Of a stretch of 64,000 bases of DNA, positions 1 to 12,035 are shown one piece after another. The notes below the pieces were generated by a model. It saw nothing but the letters and a program-made list of their open reading frames with translations. It ran no database searches and had not been told where the DNA came from. Both the position numbers and the translations under genes were made by a program. This DNA comes from Coffea arabica. Taxonomy: Eukaryota; Streptophyta; Magnoliopsida; Gentianales; Rubiaceae. The stretch covers positions 43,052,287-43,116,286 of the forward strand of contig NC_092326.1 in NCBI RefSeq assembly GCF_036785885.1, given 5' to 3'. The first letter of the stretch is position 1, and each line of letters starts with the position of its first letter.

Positions 1-66
1 AGAAAAGAAGATGAGACTCTTCGGCAAAATTCAATACCCTGGCTAGCCCATGTTACACATTTTGTT

Positions 67-1617
67 CTATACGTATGAACTGTCGCTATCATCTGCATAA
101 TCAGAATCTGACCCATCTGTTCTAGTACCAAGTAAAGAGTTCATGTCAAATGATGACTCAACTTCCATCTCTTCCATGTCAATAGTGTCATATGTCATCC
201 GCTCCTCAAATTTCTCATCAGAACAATTAAGGAACCAAGCAAGAGAACATTTCAAACCCTTCTTTGCAATCATTGCATGTCTTGGTTTAATAGTTGACTC
301 AAGACCATAAGTGAAAAAGGCTGGGAAAGAAACCAAGTCATCCAACGGCCTTGCCATTTTTCCCTGGCAGTAATCAAAGCTTACTTTCATGACATCAAGA
401 TTTAGAGCAAGCAGTTGGGGACAGGCCATCACCATCTTTCTCACTTGTTCCAAGGAAAATCCGCATTCCTTGAGGAAATCCAAATGCTTCAATATAGCAG
501 TATTATTGAGGCTGACAATCTGTGGCATCTTCTCTACAACTCTCCCAAAACCAACAGGATCCAATTGGATGATTGAATTAAGAAAGTCCCTTCGAGTGCA
601 AAGTCTTGTTTGAACATCTACTCCTATAATTTCAGGATACTGTGCAATGACAGATGCAAGCAACGATTTTCTAACATTGAACTCTAAAAGGGACTCAACA
701 TTTGGCTTGATCCTGTCTTCAAGTCCAAATCCAAGAATAAAAGGTCTTTTCTCTATTAGTCTAGCTATGGCTAATTGTGGTATTCCCAAGCTTTCTAGAT
801 AATCCACAAATGGTTTGACTGTACGGCCAACTCTCATTCCTAATATTTGGGGGTATCTAGTTAGTACCCCACCAATTTCTCTCCTTGCGACCCCTATTCC
901 AACCAAGTAAGCCACTGAAGTACTCATGGTGCCTTCCAGCTTAAACCCAAATACTTCAGGATACTTCTCCAGAACCCGAGGAATATCATTTGGCTTGATA
1001 TCCATTCCTTGAAGATACTTAACTACCGGTGCAAGATCGACAACAACACTAGAATGGAGGACTTGTGGGTATCTACGCAAGAATTCTGTAAACGTAGATT
1101 TTTTAACACCCAACTTGCCGAGGTAATCAAGGACGGGAACCATGTTTTTCTTGACACTGCAGCCGAGAACCAGTGGGTAATTGTTTATATCCTCAACAGT
1201 GAGGCCTAATCTGTGAAGAAAGTCCACACGTTCGCGCATGACATCTACAGTGACAGGGAGCTCCAATCCATCAAGCTCATCAGGGAAAACACCAATTCCC
1301 CTCAAGAAATCATAAACACGGGCTCGATTGGCTGCCTTCTCACTCCTAATCTGTGACAAACTAGGATGAGCATACAAAGAGGAAGAAGCCTTTTGCCTTT
1401 GAAGCCCTTCATTACCAGAATTGTCCTTGGACAAAGATAAGTCTAGAGAAGTAGATGAAACGGTTCTACCAGAAACTGAACAACTAAACCGCATGAATCT
1501 ACATCCATTCATGGAAGAAGAATACAGTTGAGGCTTACAGAAGGAAATGGCAGGCACGTCACAAATGACAAGGGAGAAAGTAGGCCTGGCAATGGCCCTG
1601 TAGCCTATGATCATCAT
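67..1617 (-). CDS. MTERF4: Chloroplast mTERF-family protein, MTERF4/BSM/RUG2-like
   Basis: Intronless CDS of about 516 aa on the minus strand. The open frame extends upstream to 1686, but only with a GTG; the first ATGs are the MMIIGY pair, and 1617..1615 is taken as start. The N-terminal ~90 residues are Ser/Arg-rich and fit a plastid transit peptide. They are followed by tandem mTERF helical repeats, each with the xxYPxxLG-type signature (NNYPLVLGCSVKKN, RRYPQVLHSSV, EKYPEVFGFKLEG, TRYPQILGMRVGR, AQYPEIIGVD). The C-terminus is a Ser/Asp/Tyr-rich acidic tail. The repeat block and the motif LNCSDEKFEERMTYDTID match what I know of Arabidopsis BSM/RUG2 (At4g02990). Family members bind plastid nucleic acid and act in plastid group II intron splicing and chloroplast development; that role here is inferred from orthology. 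Bases 1-66 are its presumed 3' UTR. Confidence 0.93.
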   Translation of the reverse strand: MMIIGYRAIARPTFSLVICDVPAISFCKPQLYSSSMNGCRFMRFSCSVSGRTVSSTSLDLSLSKDNSGNEGLQRQKASSSLYAHPSLSQIRSEKAANRARVYDFLRGIGVFPDELDGLELPVTVDVMRERVDFLHRLGLTVEDINNYPLVLGCSVKKNMVPVLDYLGKLGVKKSTFTEFLRRYPQVLHSSVVVDLAPVVKYLQGMDIKPNDIPRVLEKYPEVFGFKLEGTMSTSVAYLVGIGVARREIGGVLTRYPQILGMRVGRTVKPFVDYLESLGIPQLAIARLIEKRPFILGFGLEDRIKPNVESLLEFNVRKSLLASVIAQYPEIIGVDVQTRLCTRRDFLNSIIQLDPVGFGRVVEKMPQIVSLNNTAILKHLDFLKECGFSLEQVRKMVMACPQLLALNLDVMKVSFDYCQGKMARPLDDLVSFPAFFTYGLESTIKPRHAMIAKKGLKCSLAWFLNCSDEKFEERMTYDTIDMEEMEVESSFDMNSLLGTRTDGSDSDYADDSDSSYV

Positions 1618-4314
1618 GATTGGTCTTTTAAATAAAATCTGCAACCAGAAAAAAGACAATGAGGCAGGATCAACAACATGAAACACTTTAAGGAAGACAA
1701 ATTTTCATCAACTATCACAATCGCATGCTGCATTAATCTCATGCCAGCTAGAAACGGCAATTGGACAGGTCCCTATGCGATAGGGTCAAGCACAGCAAAT
1801 AACCAACCAAGACTCGAGTAGTTCGAGTCGAAGTAGTTTTCTGAATCTACCAACTTGTGAACCTCCATAATTACTTTAGTATCATGACGTTTTAAACTTG
1901 AACCATAGAATCAACACTCCCCCACGCAATCAACCAAACACACGCCCACCCCGCCAAACAAAACACCACAAAAAAAAAAGGAGAATACTTTGAGTATACA
2001 TTGCGCCACCAAGTTGAAGAAATCAAATATCGTGATTGGCACAAGCACACACAGAAAGGATAATTAACAAAATTGGAAAAAAAAAAAAAAGATGAGGAAG
2101 CAGCAGTTTGTCACAGATTGTACTACTACTATTGCTACTACATTTTGTTATCTGCTTGAGGTGTATAAATTAGAATTGTTCTGAAAAATCCAAGATAAGA
2201 TATTTTTACCAATTTTAGCTAATAAAACATAAAGGGCAGGAGCAAAGCCAGAATGAACTGAATACGGCGGAAGAGGAGTAGCTTATTTTCTCTATTGGAT
2301 AACTATTGAGGGATGTAGGTGTAGGTCGATGTGGAGGAGAATACAGTCTCAAGAAACCGATAATGAAGACTGAAGAGGCCCTACCCGGAGAGACAGATGG
2401 AGGGGGCTACGATCAGTCCAATTAGAATCTGATAGCAGTAACAATAATTAGCACTTCAGCACTTCTTCTGATATCCGGCATATCATCTCCTGCTGCAAGT
2501 GGGAGGACTTGATACTAGTATTCTTGAGTCTTTTGGGGGCCTCCCGCCGCTGCTAGAACTAGAAGACGGATGATAGGACCGCTAAGGCTTCGTTTGGGAG
2601 TTTAGGATTAAAAAAAAAAAAAAAGAGACTTTCAAGTTATTGAAGAAAAGAAAGATATCAGTGTCAAGTCTGGAGACTCTGTACTACTAGTATTGCTACT
2701 ACTAAGGCTTCGTTTTGGTTATCTTCTTATTTTTTTCTGGTACTTTTGCCTCCTTGATTTTTTTTTTTGGTAATTAAAAATTTGGATAGGTTCGACTCTA
2801 ATTACTATCACGTCTGGACTTTTTTTTTTTTTTTTTTTTTGTAATCAAAAGTTTAGATAGATTCATTTTCGGTCATTATCACGGGTCAGTGTATGCTTTC
2901 GAAATTATAAGTCGCTTACAGAGATTCTTACAGATCTCCCGTCAATACAACTCTCTTGATTTTTTTTTTTCTAATTAAAAGTTTTGGTAAGTTCAACTCT
3001 AATCATTATCACGAGTTAGAGCATTTTTTTTTTATAATTAAAAATATGTGTAGATTCGCCTCCAGTCATTATTACGGGCAAAGCATGCCTCCAAAATTAT
3101 ATATTACTTACAGAAATTCTTATAGATCGTCCACTAACACAGCCTCGCAACTAAGCCAAGTTGTGTTGGCATTGTTCTTGAATATGTGATTAAACCAATT
3201 CACTCCTCGAGTCATTACGACCCTTCCCAATCAGGTGCAATTGAATCAGGAAGCTCAATTTCGGGTTGAATGAGTCGTATCCAATACACATGGTTTAGTG
3301 AAGTGACTAATTACACCGCAAGTGTTTTAACCAAATTGTAATTACTCGTTGTTGACGAAAAATCGTCTAAATCACTATAATTGTTCCCAGTGTCCCTGGC
3401 GGTGGCAAGTAATCACAAATTTAAATATTTTTGACGGAGTTGAGTTTGTAGTAGGCGTAGGTACAAAATGAAGGACAGGAATGATTGTAAGCAGTACTAA
3501 ATTGATGGGGGCTTGATATACGTATGCATATACACCTACATATGTGATATATATATATATGTATCTATCATATCACATTATCACAGTAAGTTTTATCACA
3601 TGATTGATATGGAATAATCATTGAACAATTCTGTGGTCTACAGACAGCACACGCGCTCGCGTGTCTCCTTTGATTGACTCCTAATGACTGGTATTTTTAT
3701 AAATGACTCCTAATTAATTACGTGCGACTTTAGCTAGCTCCCCGTGTACAAGTGGCGTAGTTGTAGAAGCAGCACTTTACTTGTCAAAGATGATGATGTA
3801 CGAGTCGTAGTAGAAGCAGTACTTTACTTCTTACCCAAAACAAAAAAAAAAAAAAAAAAAAATTGCTTGTCAAAGATGATGATGATGACGACGACGCTGG
3901 TCTGGTTGCGTCCCCACGCCGACATTCCTGTGGATTCTGTCAAAGGAAAAAAGAAGGCCATGGATGGATAGAATCCCCCGGCTGGGTACCAAACACATAA
4001 ACCTGGGGGTTTTCTGCTGGGCTGACTTTGCAATCAAAAAACCGTACATTTTGAATTTTGGCCTTACCAAATTGGACGGAATCATTAACTACCGCCCAGA
4101 CGGTGTTGTAATTCCTTACAAACTAAACCAAGCCACCTACGGCTGATGATGCTGCGACATATAGGAATGCTACTCTATAATTTTATGAGTTACTCCCGCC
4201 CATGTTTCCAAACCAAAATGTCCAGTCTCAGAAAACCAACCACAAGAATGCAGAGATTTAGCAAACTAATTTCTTGATGCACAGATGATGGAAAGCACAA
4301 TGAATGCTCCCCAA
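1618..4314. other. Intergenic: mTERF upstream region and PGLP2 3' flank
   Basis: No credible coding region. It holds the presumed promoter and leader of the mTERF gene, several A/T runs, a diverged ~202-bp tandem duplication (2756 to about 3150, listed separately), a (TA)n patch near 3548-3562, and a short duplicated segment around 3766-3800 and 3805-3890 (GTAGAAGCAG..TTTACTT followed by TCAAAGATGATGATG). The short open frames at 3744-4146 are low-complexity and overlap each other on both strands, so they are treated as noise. Confidence 0.6.
2756..3150. repeat. Diverged tandem duplication, period about 202 bp
   Basis: The block starting TTGATTTTTTTT at 2754 recurs at 2956. Each copy runs through a T tract, an AATTAAAA motif, CAACTCTAAT/CGACTCTAAT, ATTATCACG, a second T tract with AATYAAAA, a second CATTATYACGGG, then ATGCYTYCRAAATTATA, ACTTACAGA and ATTCTTA. 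Each copy therefore also has an internal half-repeat. The copies are visibly diverged with small indels, so the duplication is old. Its origin (degenerate transposon or simple duplication) is not resolved. Confidence 0.65.
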
Positions 4315-7300
4315 CTACTCCAGAACTAATTTCTTAATGTCAGACAGCTTGCTCGTATAATAATCCGGTCGGATGTGATTTGAGGAATCTTCAAGAGTCG
4401 ATAGATTTGTCACACCTGCAAACATTTATAAACACAGTAGTGTCACCTTCACGATGCGCAAGCTGCTAACCAATCCCATCATATGATCAACTTTAACCCA
4501 ATTTTGAGAAAAAATACCCACCTGAAAGTACAAGCAGAGTTCTGCATCCAGCATTCTGTCCAAACAAGATATCAGTGTCGAGTCTGTCACCTACCATACA
4601 CATTCTTGAAGTGCTGACATTGAACCTGAAAAGGCAACAGTATGCAAAATTTACCCAGCCCCTGCTTACGCAATGGCTCTTGTACCCACATTTAAACATC
4701 TAACCAAATGACATTGACCAATAAATCCATTTGTGCTTAACAGCAGAAAAAGTTGGCATACTTTTTAAGTAAAAACTTCATCATAAAGGTCGATGGCTTC
4801 CCAACCACAATGGGTTCTCTTTGAGTGGAACCACAAATGGCTGCAACCATACATCCTGCACCTGAAACCCAAAATGACCATTTAAAAATCAGACAAACCT
4901 ACTACAATTTTCATATTGTTCTCCTCCTACTTAACAAAGGTAGATGTAAAACAATACCAGGCCATTCTTGCAAATCAGTCATATGTCCCACAGCATCACG
5001 GTTTGTAGCTATAAAAAGGCACCCTGGGTTCTCACGTATGCAGAGAGTTCCATACCTGCAGGTCATCACCGCCATTAGTGTATTAGTACTTTTAAGTCCA
5101 CATACTCTCCCTCACACACACACACACACCAACTAACAGAGACAAGCCTATCAACCAGAGTCCATTATGCCACTTGAATTATTATCTGTTACCAGAAGAT
5201 TTGCAATTACTTCCAAAAGCAATAATAACTGAATGTGTCCTGGGGAATAATTCTACAATCTGGTTGCCCTTAAAGGGAAAGTATCAGCAGCAATATCTGA
5301 TTACTTAAGCAACTTAAATACGTTCAAATTGAGAGGCCATAGAGACGAGCAATCGTGTCAAGTGAACAAAGATTCACCATTGAGAATTACCATGAAAACT
5401 CTGATTACAAGTTACAGGTCCTTGCTAATTGCAAATAGAAAGGACCAAGGACTACACTTACGTGTAGGAAGACACAAAGACGTGGGCATCCTACTTAATC
5501 ATGTCCAGTAGACGCTTAACCAGGTGATTGAAGGAACCTCAAGGCTCAAAACAAGATGGAAGAAAGGGTTTTTCCCGCGGGGAGGGGGGGGGGGGGTGGG
5601 AGAAGAGCAAAGTTAGAACAGGGGATGCGAATTTTACTGTAGTTTGTAGTAGTTTATATATGGGTCGAGTCCAACCACAACAGCTCCAACCTGGATTAGA
5701 AATTTCACTTTCATGATCCCAACAAAGCATAAATAATCCAATCTTCATTGTTCTTAAGGGATTGATATTACATACACTCTTATCATGTTCAAAACGACAG
5801 TTTGCCTCCAATTCCACCGTCTTTTTCCCATCTTCCTGCCAAAAGATAACACAATCATTTAGACGAAGCTCAAAAACCAGAAGAAAACAATTGCTTAAAA
5901 AAAATATTGGAATACTGCAAAAGATTCTTTGCTCTTACAATCAAAGAATGGCTGAAGCACAGACAAAAGACACCCCATCAACAAGAAATGGCGGATTTCC
6001 TGACTCTTAAAGTCACATAGGATTTCCAAATGAGCAATAATTCCTCCTTTCACTAACTCCCTCATCCTTTACTCATATTCCCAATGCAAGAATCTAATTT
6101 TTTTTTTAATCTTTGTAAATCAAGAACTTCATTTTTATTTCTTCCCTAACAAGAAGGCGCTTGACATTATTCAACATGGCCAAAACATGAGGAGAGTTCC
6201 AAAAGCAGCCTTCTCAACTTCCTTACAGTGATGTGAGAACGAAAGAAAAATTATTCATCAAAAGTTTCTGCAGCAACAATCCCAATATTTTCCTCAAAAG
6301 TTGGTTAAACCAAGCATGATTTCTAAGCAGATAAAATACAAAGTACAGAGCTCTGCCAAATATATGACAAGTTATCATGAGTACAGAAAGAAAGACAAAT
6401 TGGAGCTTACTGGGCCACCAAGACCCACAAAACCAGCAAGCTCCAGTTCATCCAGTATGCCTTCCCCACCTATTACATACACCTGCAAATTCAAATGGAT
6501 GGCAAGCTTAATATCTTGATCCAAGTAGTAAGAGCAAAAATTATGAGTTGAAGATTATTATAATAGTGGAATTCAGATGCAAAGAAGCATAATTATCCGA
6601 CTGCAGCAATAGAATGTCTGGCAAGATTATTTATAGGAGGAACTCAAAGCAGTTCAGAAGGGCCAGAACTTCTACTCTTTCGTTGGAGTAAGTACTGGAT
6701 GCTTTTGGCTAGAGCATTTTATGGAAACAAGGGCATATCAAATTTTCAATTAGCTGATAGAACCAAAGATATCTACTTTTAGTTACTTATATGTGTTATT
6801 TGTCTCTCAAACTTGGAGCATCCTGTAAGTATCGTTCTAAAGCACCAACTAAATGAATAGATCTTGCACAGCAGCACAGGTGGCTGCAGCAATAATAAAA
6901 TCTGCTATGGTATTGAATAAGTAATCTTATCATCCTCTAATCCATGATTCTTACCTAGCATCAATTCATAAAGAATGCTGGCAAGCCTTCGCATTAAAAG
7001 CACGTATCACTGGAATGTCCTAATTTAAACTCCGCATTTAGGATGAACACTAACCTTCTTTTCTTTAGGGAAGTCATTAACTTTCAAGAACATAGCAGCA
7101 GCAAAGGAGGAGGAGAATATCTCGTCCTGTAAGTTGCAAGAGAAGTTCTTATCATGCATCCATCAAGTGCTTTTAATAATAATAATAATACAAACACACA
7201 CAATAAGCTCCAAGAGAAAAATTGATTAATACAACAAACCTCAGTAACAGTGATTCCTAGGGAATGGAACTTCTTGGCGTATTGCCTTCTTGATTTTGTG

Positions 7301-7749
7301 GAATTGTTCGTCACAAAGACCAGCTTCTTCCCCTGCCACCACATGTTTGATAATTATTCTTTTCACCCCGCCATATAAATAAATAGAGCCCAATCCAACA
7401 GAAGCATTAATGTAGAGAAACCCAAAACAACAAAAGCTACATAACCTTTATGCCTTTCGGTGTTTATCTGGGGCGGGCCACAAAAAAGAAAGAAATTTCT
7501 TTCACTGTATTTTCTCAATCAATGATGGAAGTATATAATAATATGTTGGCGGACTAACACTAAATAAGAAGCCTATCACTGAATCAAGATCAAATCTTAC
7601 TTGAAGAATAGAAACATCTGTGCCAACTGAATAGTATTTAGTGAGGTATCAATGGACAACGCAAGAAAGCAGAAAAAGCTTTTTCTCATTCTCAAAAAAT
7701 TCAAAAATAAATAACTAAACCAGAAAGAAGTGAAAACATAATTCAGGGT

Positions 7750-7784
<35 letters not shown>

Positions 7785-8184
7785 TGGCAGAGGAATACTA
7801 AAACAGAGAGAACTGAGAGAGAATAGTAAGTAGGTACCATAGAGCGGAGCATATCAAGAGTGTCACGAACACCATCAATCAGAACATCACCTCTCCAAAT
7901 CACACCTATTAAGTATTAACCCCCCATCATCATTTTTCATTATCAAACGAATATTCGTTATTCTATAACACAAGCTGAGGTAATCCAATAACGAACACAA
8001 AACAATGCATGCTGTTGTACTGCATATACAGGAAAGAAAAAAAAGGGTGGAAGCACAGACCGTCACAGTCGAAGAGAAAAGCATCGACGGAATGAAGGAG
8101 GTCTTTGACGTCGTTGGGAGTGAGGGGCTGATGTCCGCATTCTGCTGCCGCGGAGGCTGTTTCGGGTCCTTCTCCTCCTTCCAT
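4315..8184 (-). CDS. PGLP2: Phosphoglycolate phosphatase, cytosolic PGLP2-type (HAD family)
   Basis: Eleven exons, all GT-AG, minus strand: 8184-8061, 7905-7838, 7332-7240, 7126-7055, 6482-6411, 5835-5776, 5690-5638, 5055-4958, 4861-4762, 4625-4522, 4415-4315. They join in phase to 314 aa, the family's usual size. HAD motifs are complete: FLFDCDGVIW (nucleophile Asp39 and acid Asp41), [25 protein letters not shown] (Lys235) and [13 protein letters not shown] (Asp260, Asp265). The enzyme dephosphorylates 2-phosphoglycolate to glycolate; plastid PGLP1 does this in photorespiration. Here the N-terminus before the HAD core is only ~35 residues and acidic, with no transit peptide, which fits the cytosolic PGLP2 class (At5g47760). 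The ATG at 8184 is the only in-frame start; an overlapping frame begins further upstream but does not carry the HAD motifs. Confidence 0.93.
7753..7783. repeat. Uninterrupted run of 31 G (C run in the transcript)
   Basis: Thirty-one consecutive G on the + strand within PGLP2 intron 2, about 55 bp after that intron's donor in transcript direction. A shorter G13 run (5584-5596) lies in intron 7 of the same gene. Such runs can form G-quadruplexes on the template strand and are also prone to length errors in sequencing, so the exact count is uncertain. Confidence 0.85.
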
Positions 8185-9675
8185 TTCCGGTGATTCCGCC
8201 CGCCACCGCCGACGGAGCGTGGGGCCAGAAAGAGTTAAAGGCTGCGAATTGCGATGGTATTGGTTTGGACCCCTCCAATTTATTATGACATACCACAGAC
8301 TCCCTTTGTTTTATTTTAACCAAATAATCGCTGTACCCCTAAGGATTGGAAAATTATACTCCCACTAACTCCGGAGTCCGTGCTACTGCTACAACAAATT
8401 AACGCCAGCTTTGAATGGCTCCTCCATTTATGTCATGTGTACCCAATCTTTCGCGTGACAAAGCCCATGGCGATGGAAATAGTCAAACTAACACTACTAC
8501 TACTTTGTGTGGCTTGATGCAATCAAATCAGATTTGAAGACTTTGAGATTGAGAAAAATTCCAGTTTTTTATTTGAAAGTCCCATCTGTCTTTTGTACTA
8601 GTTTGCAATTAACTAACTCCAATGTGGTTTTTTTTTTTTTTTTTTGGGGTGGCAAGTTGATGTTTTTTTTTGGTTTTGGGAGGGGGTGAAGGAAGAGCAG
8701 TGATATGCTTCTGAGAGAGGAAGATTAGATGGAAGGACCAAAGTCGGAGGGGCAGTGAAAGAGAGTTGTCCGCGATTCTATCAGGTTCTGAGTGATAGCG
8801 TAGAGCGTTAGGAAGATGGAGGGAACAGGAGACAAAATTCGATTCTCTGATTGATTCTCCCATGCCCCATCCTCTCTATCACCGTCATCCACCAAACAAG
8901 ACGCCGAATCTATCTCTTCAGTTCCCTCGTTTCTGCCTCCCCTCCCCTTCCCTTCTGCAATTGCCTTTGGAATGAATTATAGTTCTTTAATTTTTTTTTT
9001 TTTTTGTAATCGTAAGCAGGGCTGTAGTAAATAGCAGTTGCTGCGAATTGATGACCCCGCCCCGGTGGTTATAGCAGAGTACGGTGGTAGCTAGGTACGT
9101 AATTTATTTAATTAATTAATCCCGACAGCGGACGACGTGTCAGAGGGTGCGAGGAGGAGTGATTTTGAGGATCTCTCTCTCTCCCATTCCCATACAAACA
9201 GCGGATTCGGGTACGAGTGCAGCTCACCAAACTTTCCCCTTTCATTAACGGTCGCCAGCAGACTTCACTTGGCTTTTGAATCCATTCCCCTGCGTAGCAG
9301 CAGCACTCTTTTATTTTTCTTAGGAAGAAGAAAGAAAGTGCTGAATCAACTCCTCCTCAAGGTCAATATAGTACTTGTCGCATACCAGGTGGTGACTGGG
9401 GGACAAGCACATACTTCCGTGGTCCATTTCTGTTAAAAAAACACCTACTGTCTAGTTTACACCACAATTTTGACCAAATCCATCCCGGGGTGGTTGTATG
9501 CGTTTTTCCAGTTGCAAACTGCAACTGGCCAACCAAGCAGTCCTAATTGATTCTTCTATTTATGGTATGGCCAGGATATGCCCGTAACCTTGTGTTGAGT
9601 TGCGGACGGACCGTAATTCACGTATTTTTTTTTTTTTTTTGAGAATAATTGTTGTATAACTATTCTATTTTATAC
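8185..9675. other. Intergenic between PGLP2 and the Harbinger element
   Basis: This contains the PGLP2 promoter side and generic AT-rich spacer with T runs (8630-8645, 8991-9005, 9626-9640) and a short CT tract near 9172-9184. The open frames in it (8507-8863, 9137-9436) cover low-complexity sequence and show no family signature. No gene is called. Confidence 0.6.
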
Positions 9676-9678
9676 TAA

Positions 9679-9690
9679 GGGTGCGTTTGG
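9679..9690. repeat. Left terminal inverted repeat of the Harbinger element
   Basis: GGGTGCGTTTGG directly after TAA. It resembles Tourist/PIF termini and pairs with 14141-14152 at 11 of 12 positions. Confidence 0.9.
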
Positions 9691-12035
9691 TATCCCATAG
9701 AATTGGGGTTTAGAATTGGAATTGGAACCCCAATTCTAATTCTTGTGTTTGGACGCTGCATTTTCCATAGAATCAGCATTGAATTCTAATTCCAAGAGGT
9801 TCCAATTCCACAATCTTAATTCTTTGCCGGACCAAAAGAATTCTAATTCCAATTCCACAGCTGAATTCCTAATCGGGTCGACACGCGGGTCTTCTTCTGG
9901 TAAAAACTCAAAAATGGGTCAACAACAAAACGGATGGAAAAAACACAAATCTCTCTCCTTCCCTTTGAATTATCGATGGCCATATCAGAAGCTCTGATGG
10001 AGCATTCTTCGTCGTCGCCGCCGCCGCCTCCTCCTCCAATTACGCTGAGATAGAGGCACTTTTGCTGCCGCCTCCACCCCTCCATGCCCCACTCCCCGCC
10101 TTTTGCACAACTCAAGTTGAAATTTTGGGGTTCCAATTAGTTTCTATCAGTCTTCATTGATAAATCTCAAGGCCCTGCCGCCATTGATTACCAGTATGTT
10201 AACTGTTCTTTTATTCTTATATACTGGTTCAGTTCTTAATTTTCTTATCTGGGGTTGTTGCAAAATTATTGTCGATTATGAAAATACAGCTGTTCTAATT
10301 TTCTATTTTGTGGATAATATGTTAAGGAAGGGAGAAATGGTGACATGACTTATAGCCAGAGAACAAGGCTTTCACGCATGAAATTATATTTTCTCAGATG
10401 ACCTACAGGGTAGTCTGCAAAAAGATTGATTTGTGAAGTATGCTTGAGAAACCTAAGAGATTAACAGTTTGATTTTTTACGTTTAACACTTTTCTGCCTT
10501 GAATACTGAATATTTCTCAATTCAATTCCTTTTTCTGAATATGGATGCTACTGCTAGCCTGTGTTTCCAATTTTGGGGTTCCAATATATAACTATGTCCG
10601 GACTTTTCTGTTTCTTTCTTTTGTTTCAGTGTGCTGGAAAATCCTTACCAGTAGAAGCTTTAAGTCACTAGAATAAGTTTAGGACATCTCCAAACTATTT
10701 TGTGCACATAAGTGATGATCTTAGCAACATCTCCAAATTGCTTTTGCAAAAAGGTTCCGTCCAAATAAGTCAGCATAAGTTCTTCATTTAGCATGTGTAT
10801 GGATTTTTCTGGTGCATATTTGCCTCTCACTTTTAGTTCTATAATGCAGTGGCTGTTGAATCTATTCTTAAGAACATGACATTGTGATGTTTTTCTGGTG
10901 CATATTTGCCTTAGATTTGCCTTACATTGTGCACATTCAACTAACTAGAACAGTTGTCCTGCAGTTCTTTGGTGTATGTTTCTGTATATAATCATTGGCA
11001 AGTAACAAAAAGTAAGGTGTAAATGTGAGTGGATGGTTCTCTATTTCATAAGGAATTGAATGCTATCTGATCACCCTGGTAGCCTAAATCAAAGTTTTAA
11101 CTAGCTTTGGAATGTAAAATAGGAAGCTACTTGCTTAGATGTCTTTCACCGTAATGAATAGATTGCAGAGAAAGTCTTTCTGTACGTTGAATAGATTGCA
11201 GAGTCATTAAAGGGACTCAAGGTAAGAGAAAGTAGAAATTGTGTAAAAAAAAAAAAGTAACCATTTGAAGAGAAATCAAAGCTATTGAAACTTTTTCACA
11301 CTTCAATCATTTAAATCATTCACTTTGTCTACTATATCTATGGTATATGCCCTGTCTACTTTTGGTTAGTATAGTTGATTTCTCATTCATTTGGTTCGAC
11401 TTCTTCATGTTACCAAGTTCAAAGCAGAGATAGTCATCCGATATAGCAATTGTCGTGCATAACTTCACAATTTTTAGTTTGCCTGCCAATTGCCATGTCT
11501 GTTTCCGTTTCTATATTTTCTAATACAGGTTATCCAGTGTTTTCCATATTGGTATGCATAGTTGGCTATTTTATTATCTTCCTTTCACGATACTAAGAAT
11601 AATATAGTGTAAAATGAGAGTAACTGGTCCCTATAGTATAGCTTTGATTAGCAGCAGGTTCTGATAAAAAAGCAGAAGTCACAATAATAATCAACGAGCA
11701 GGGCCTAATTTTCAGCCTTTTTCTTCTACTTGGTATATATAATCCGATCCCTACTTTTAATCTCTGTTTACCATAGTGCAGTAGAGCTTATTAAAGCATA
11801 TGATTAAAAATTCAAGTACGGACATCCTTTTCTTTTTCTTATGCATTATTTTGCATGGAACATGGCATGATTGGGGATATTTGCAGTGATAGGTATAGCT
11901 GTAATTTTTGTTTGAGAGTTTTCCAATAGGTAATTTGGTCTTTTGAATTAATAGCTAGTTTGGCATGATTTGGTCTTTTGACTTACCTTTTCTTATTGTT
12001 GTCATGATTTTGAATTGCAGAATTTGGATATTGAC

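Noticed and set aside
1618-1686. N-terminal extension of the mTERF frame up to 1686
   Set aside because: The extension begins with GTG, not ATG; the first in-frame ATG is at 1617..1615 and leaves a normal transit peptide.
8063-8323. Minus-strand 86-codon frame overlapping PGLP2 exon 1
   Set aside because: It is in a different frame from the HAD motif exon, is Arg/Ser-rich low complexity, and is explained by the real first exon.
9137-9436. 99-codon + frame in the PGLP2-Harbinger spacer
   Set aside because: No recognisable motif, partly built on a CT repeat, no start or splice context that stands out.
9843-10136. Minus 97-codon frame inside the Harbinger left part, considered as the missing Myb ORF
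   Set aside because: Contains a GGC-repeat Gly run and no Trp-spaced Myb/SANT pattern.
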